Positions 5,408 to 6,249 of a stretch of DNA of 6,249 nucleotides are shown in pieces. How positions within the stretch are numbered: the first letter of the stretch is position 1; each line of letters opens with the position of its first letter. The position numbers and the translations under genes were made by a program. The stretch comes from Natrialbaceae archaeon Tc-Br11_E2g1 (GTDB lineage: Archaea; Halobacteriota; Halobacteria; Halobacteriales; Natrialbaceae), in the NCBI GenBank assembly GCA_001564255.1, contig LKNC01000170.1, positions 1 through 6,249 on the forward strand, read 5' to 3'. Under the pieces are notes generated by a model that did not search any database, was not told the DNA's origin, and saw only the letters and a program-made list of their open reading frames with translations.

Positions 5408-6249
5408 TTACAGAGTCTCCACGTCGAGGATCATCACGACCTCCCCTTCACCGAGGACCGACGCACCGCTGATTCCCGGTGCCCCACTCAGGACACCCTC
5501 GAACGGTTTGATCACGACTTCCTCCTGTTCGACGACGTCCGAACAGCGCAGACAGACCTGTCTGACGTTCTCTTTGATCCGGACGATCATGTCGTTCTCG
5601 CCGGGTTCGGTGTCCGGAACGTCCAAGGCCTCACCCAGCGAGATCAGTGGGTAAACCCGCTCGTCGTGGGTGACGATCGGCTGGCCCTCGATGGACTCGA
5701 TGGTGACGTCCTCGAACTCGGAGATCTCGTCTATGTTCTTTATCGGCACGCCGTACATCTCCTCGCCCGCGGTCACGAAGAGCACGCGAACGATCGCGAC
5801 GCTCACCGGCAGGGTTAACGTGACGCTCGTCCCCTCGTCGGGTGCACTCTCGACGTTGATCGAGCCGTCGACGCCGCGGACGACCTGGTTTACGACGTCT
5901 AGACCGACCCCGCGACCGCTGACCTCCGTTACCTCCTCTTGGGTCGAGAAGCCGGGATGGAAGATGAAGTCGTACACTTCCGAATCGTCGAGCAGTTCCG
6001 CCTCGCTTTCGGTGATGACCCCTTTCTCGATCGCCTTCTGTTTGATCCGAGCGACGTCGAGTCCGCGACCGTCGTCCTCGACGGTCACCGAGACTCGATC
6101 GCGTTCGCGCTCGCCGATGAGTTTGATCGTCCCCATCTCGGGTTTGCCCTTGCGCTCGCGTTCGTCGGGCGATTCGATCCCGTGATCGACGGCGTTGCGG
6201 ATGATGTGCATCAGCGGATCGCCCAGTTCGTTCAGGATCGAACGATCCA
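5408..6249 (-). CDS. cheA: Chemotaxis histidine kinase CheA, C-terminal part (5' end outside window)
   Basis: This is the kinase of the chemotaxis complex. It autophosphorylates on an HPt histidine and passes the phosphate to CheY and CheB while docked with CheW and transducers at the membrane. Only 279 residues plus the TAA stop are visible, because the frame stays open to the right edge and the N-terminal HPt, P2 and dimerisation domains lie outside. The HATPase domain comes first: N box HIIRNAVDHGIE at visible residues 14-25, G1 box DDGRG at 58-62, F box FHPGFS at 96-101, G2 box GRGVGLD at 111-117 and a GTS at 139-141. A CheW-like P5 domain then fills roughly 154-279. All ATP-binding motifs look intact, so the enzyme should be active. 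The Met at 6211 lies inside the N-box region and is not the real start. The stop is 2 nt before cheC. A CLRC cysteine pair sits in P5. Identification is very secure. Confidence 0.97.
   Translation of the reverse strand, partial: DRSILNELGDPLMHIIRNAVDHGIESPDERERKGKPEMGTIKLIGERERDRVSVTVEDDGRGLDVARIKQKAIEKGVITESEAELLDDSEVYDFIFHPGFSTQEEVTEVSGRGVGLDVVNQVVRGVDGSINVESAPDEGTSVTLTLPVSVAIVRVLFVTAGEEMYGVPIKNIDEISEFEDVTIESIEGQPIVTHDERVYPLISLGEALDVPDTEPGENDMIVRIKENVRQVCLRCSDVVEQEEVVIKPFEGVLSGAPGISGASVLGEGEVVMILDVETL

Noticed and set aside
5549..5564. Inverted repeat CAGACA-GACC-TGTCTG
   Set aside because: It lies within the conserved P5 coding region of cheA, and a 6-bp arm is within chance for this length of DNA.

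Overview
The window reads as chromosomal DNA of a haloarchaeon (class Halobacteria). It is GC-rich and heavily biased towards GAC/GAG codons. The proteins are very acidic. The genes are archaeal-type chemotaxis (CheA, CheC, CheD) and archaellum (ArlI/FlaI) genes, next to a flavoprotein of the geranylgeranyl-reductase kind that is abundant in archaea. I cannot name the species.

All recognisable genes lie on the minus strand, so transcription runs from right to left. From right to left they are: the C-terminal part of the histidine kinase CheA, cut by the window edge (5408-6249); a two-domain CheC (4212-5405); CheD with an unusual repetitive acidic N-terminal extension (3439-4215); the archaellum motor/assembly ATPase ArlI (1666-3372); and a FAD-dependent oxidoreductase (235-1611). 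The last 234 bases hold non-coding DNA, a weak dyad, TATA-like stretches and possibly the first codons of another leftward gene running off the edge.

cheA, cheC and cheD are tightly packed (2-nt gap, then a 4-nt ATGA overlap) and look co-transcribed. arlI follows after 66 nt with a strong Shine-Dalgarno sequence, which fits translation from inside a polycistronic mRNA. The oxidoreductase instead has a TATA-like box centred 27 nt before its ATG and no convincing Shine-Dalgarno, the pattern of a separately transcribed leaderless haloarchaeal mRNA. It is probably not part of the motility operon.

Functionally, CheA phosphorylates CheY in response to transducers. CheC (phosphatase/adaptor) and CheD (receptor glutamine deamidase) form the adaptation branch. 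ArlI supplies energy for archaellum assembly and rotation. The most unusual feature is in CheD. About 98 residues precede a normal catalytic core and carry four GFTVYGA units plus two related IPVF units, separated by runs of 7-10 aspartates. At DNA level this is a tandem repeat of 42/42/51 bp. The second oddity is context: no arlH immediately before and no arlJ immediately after arlI.
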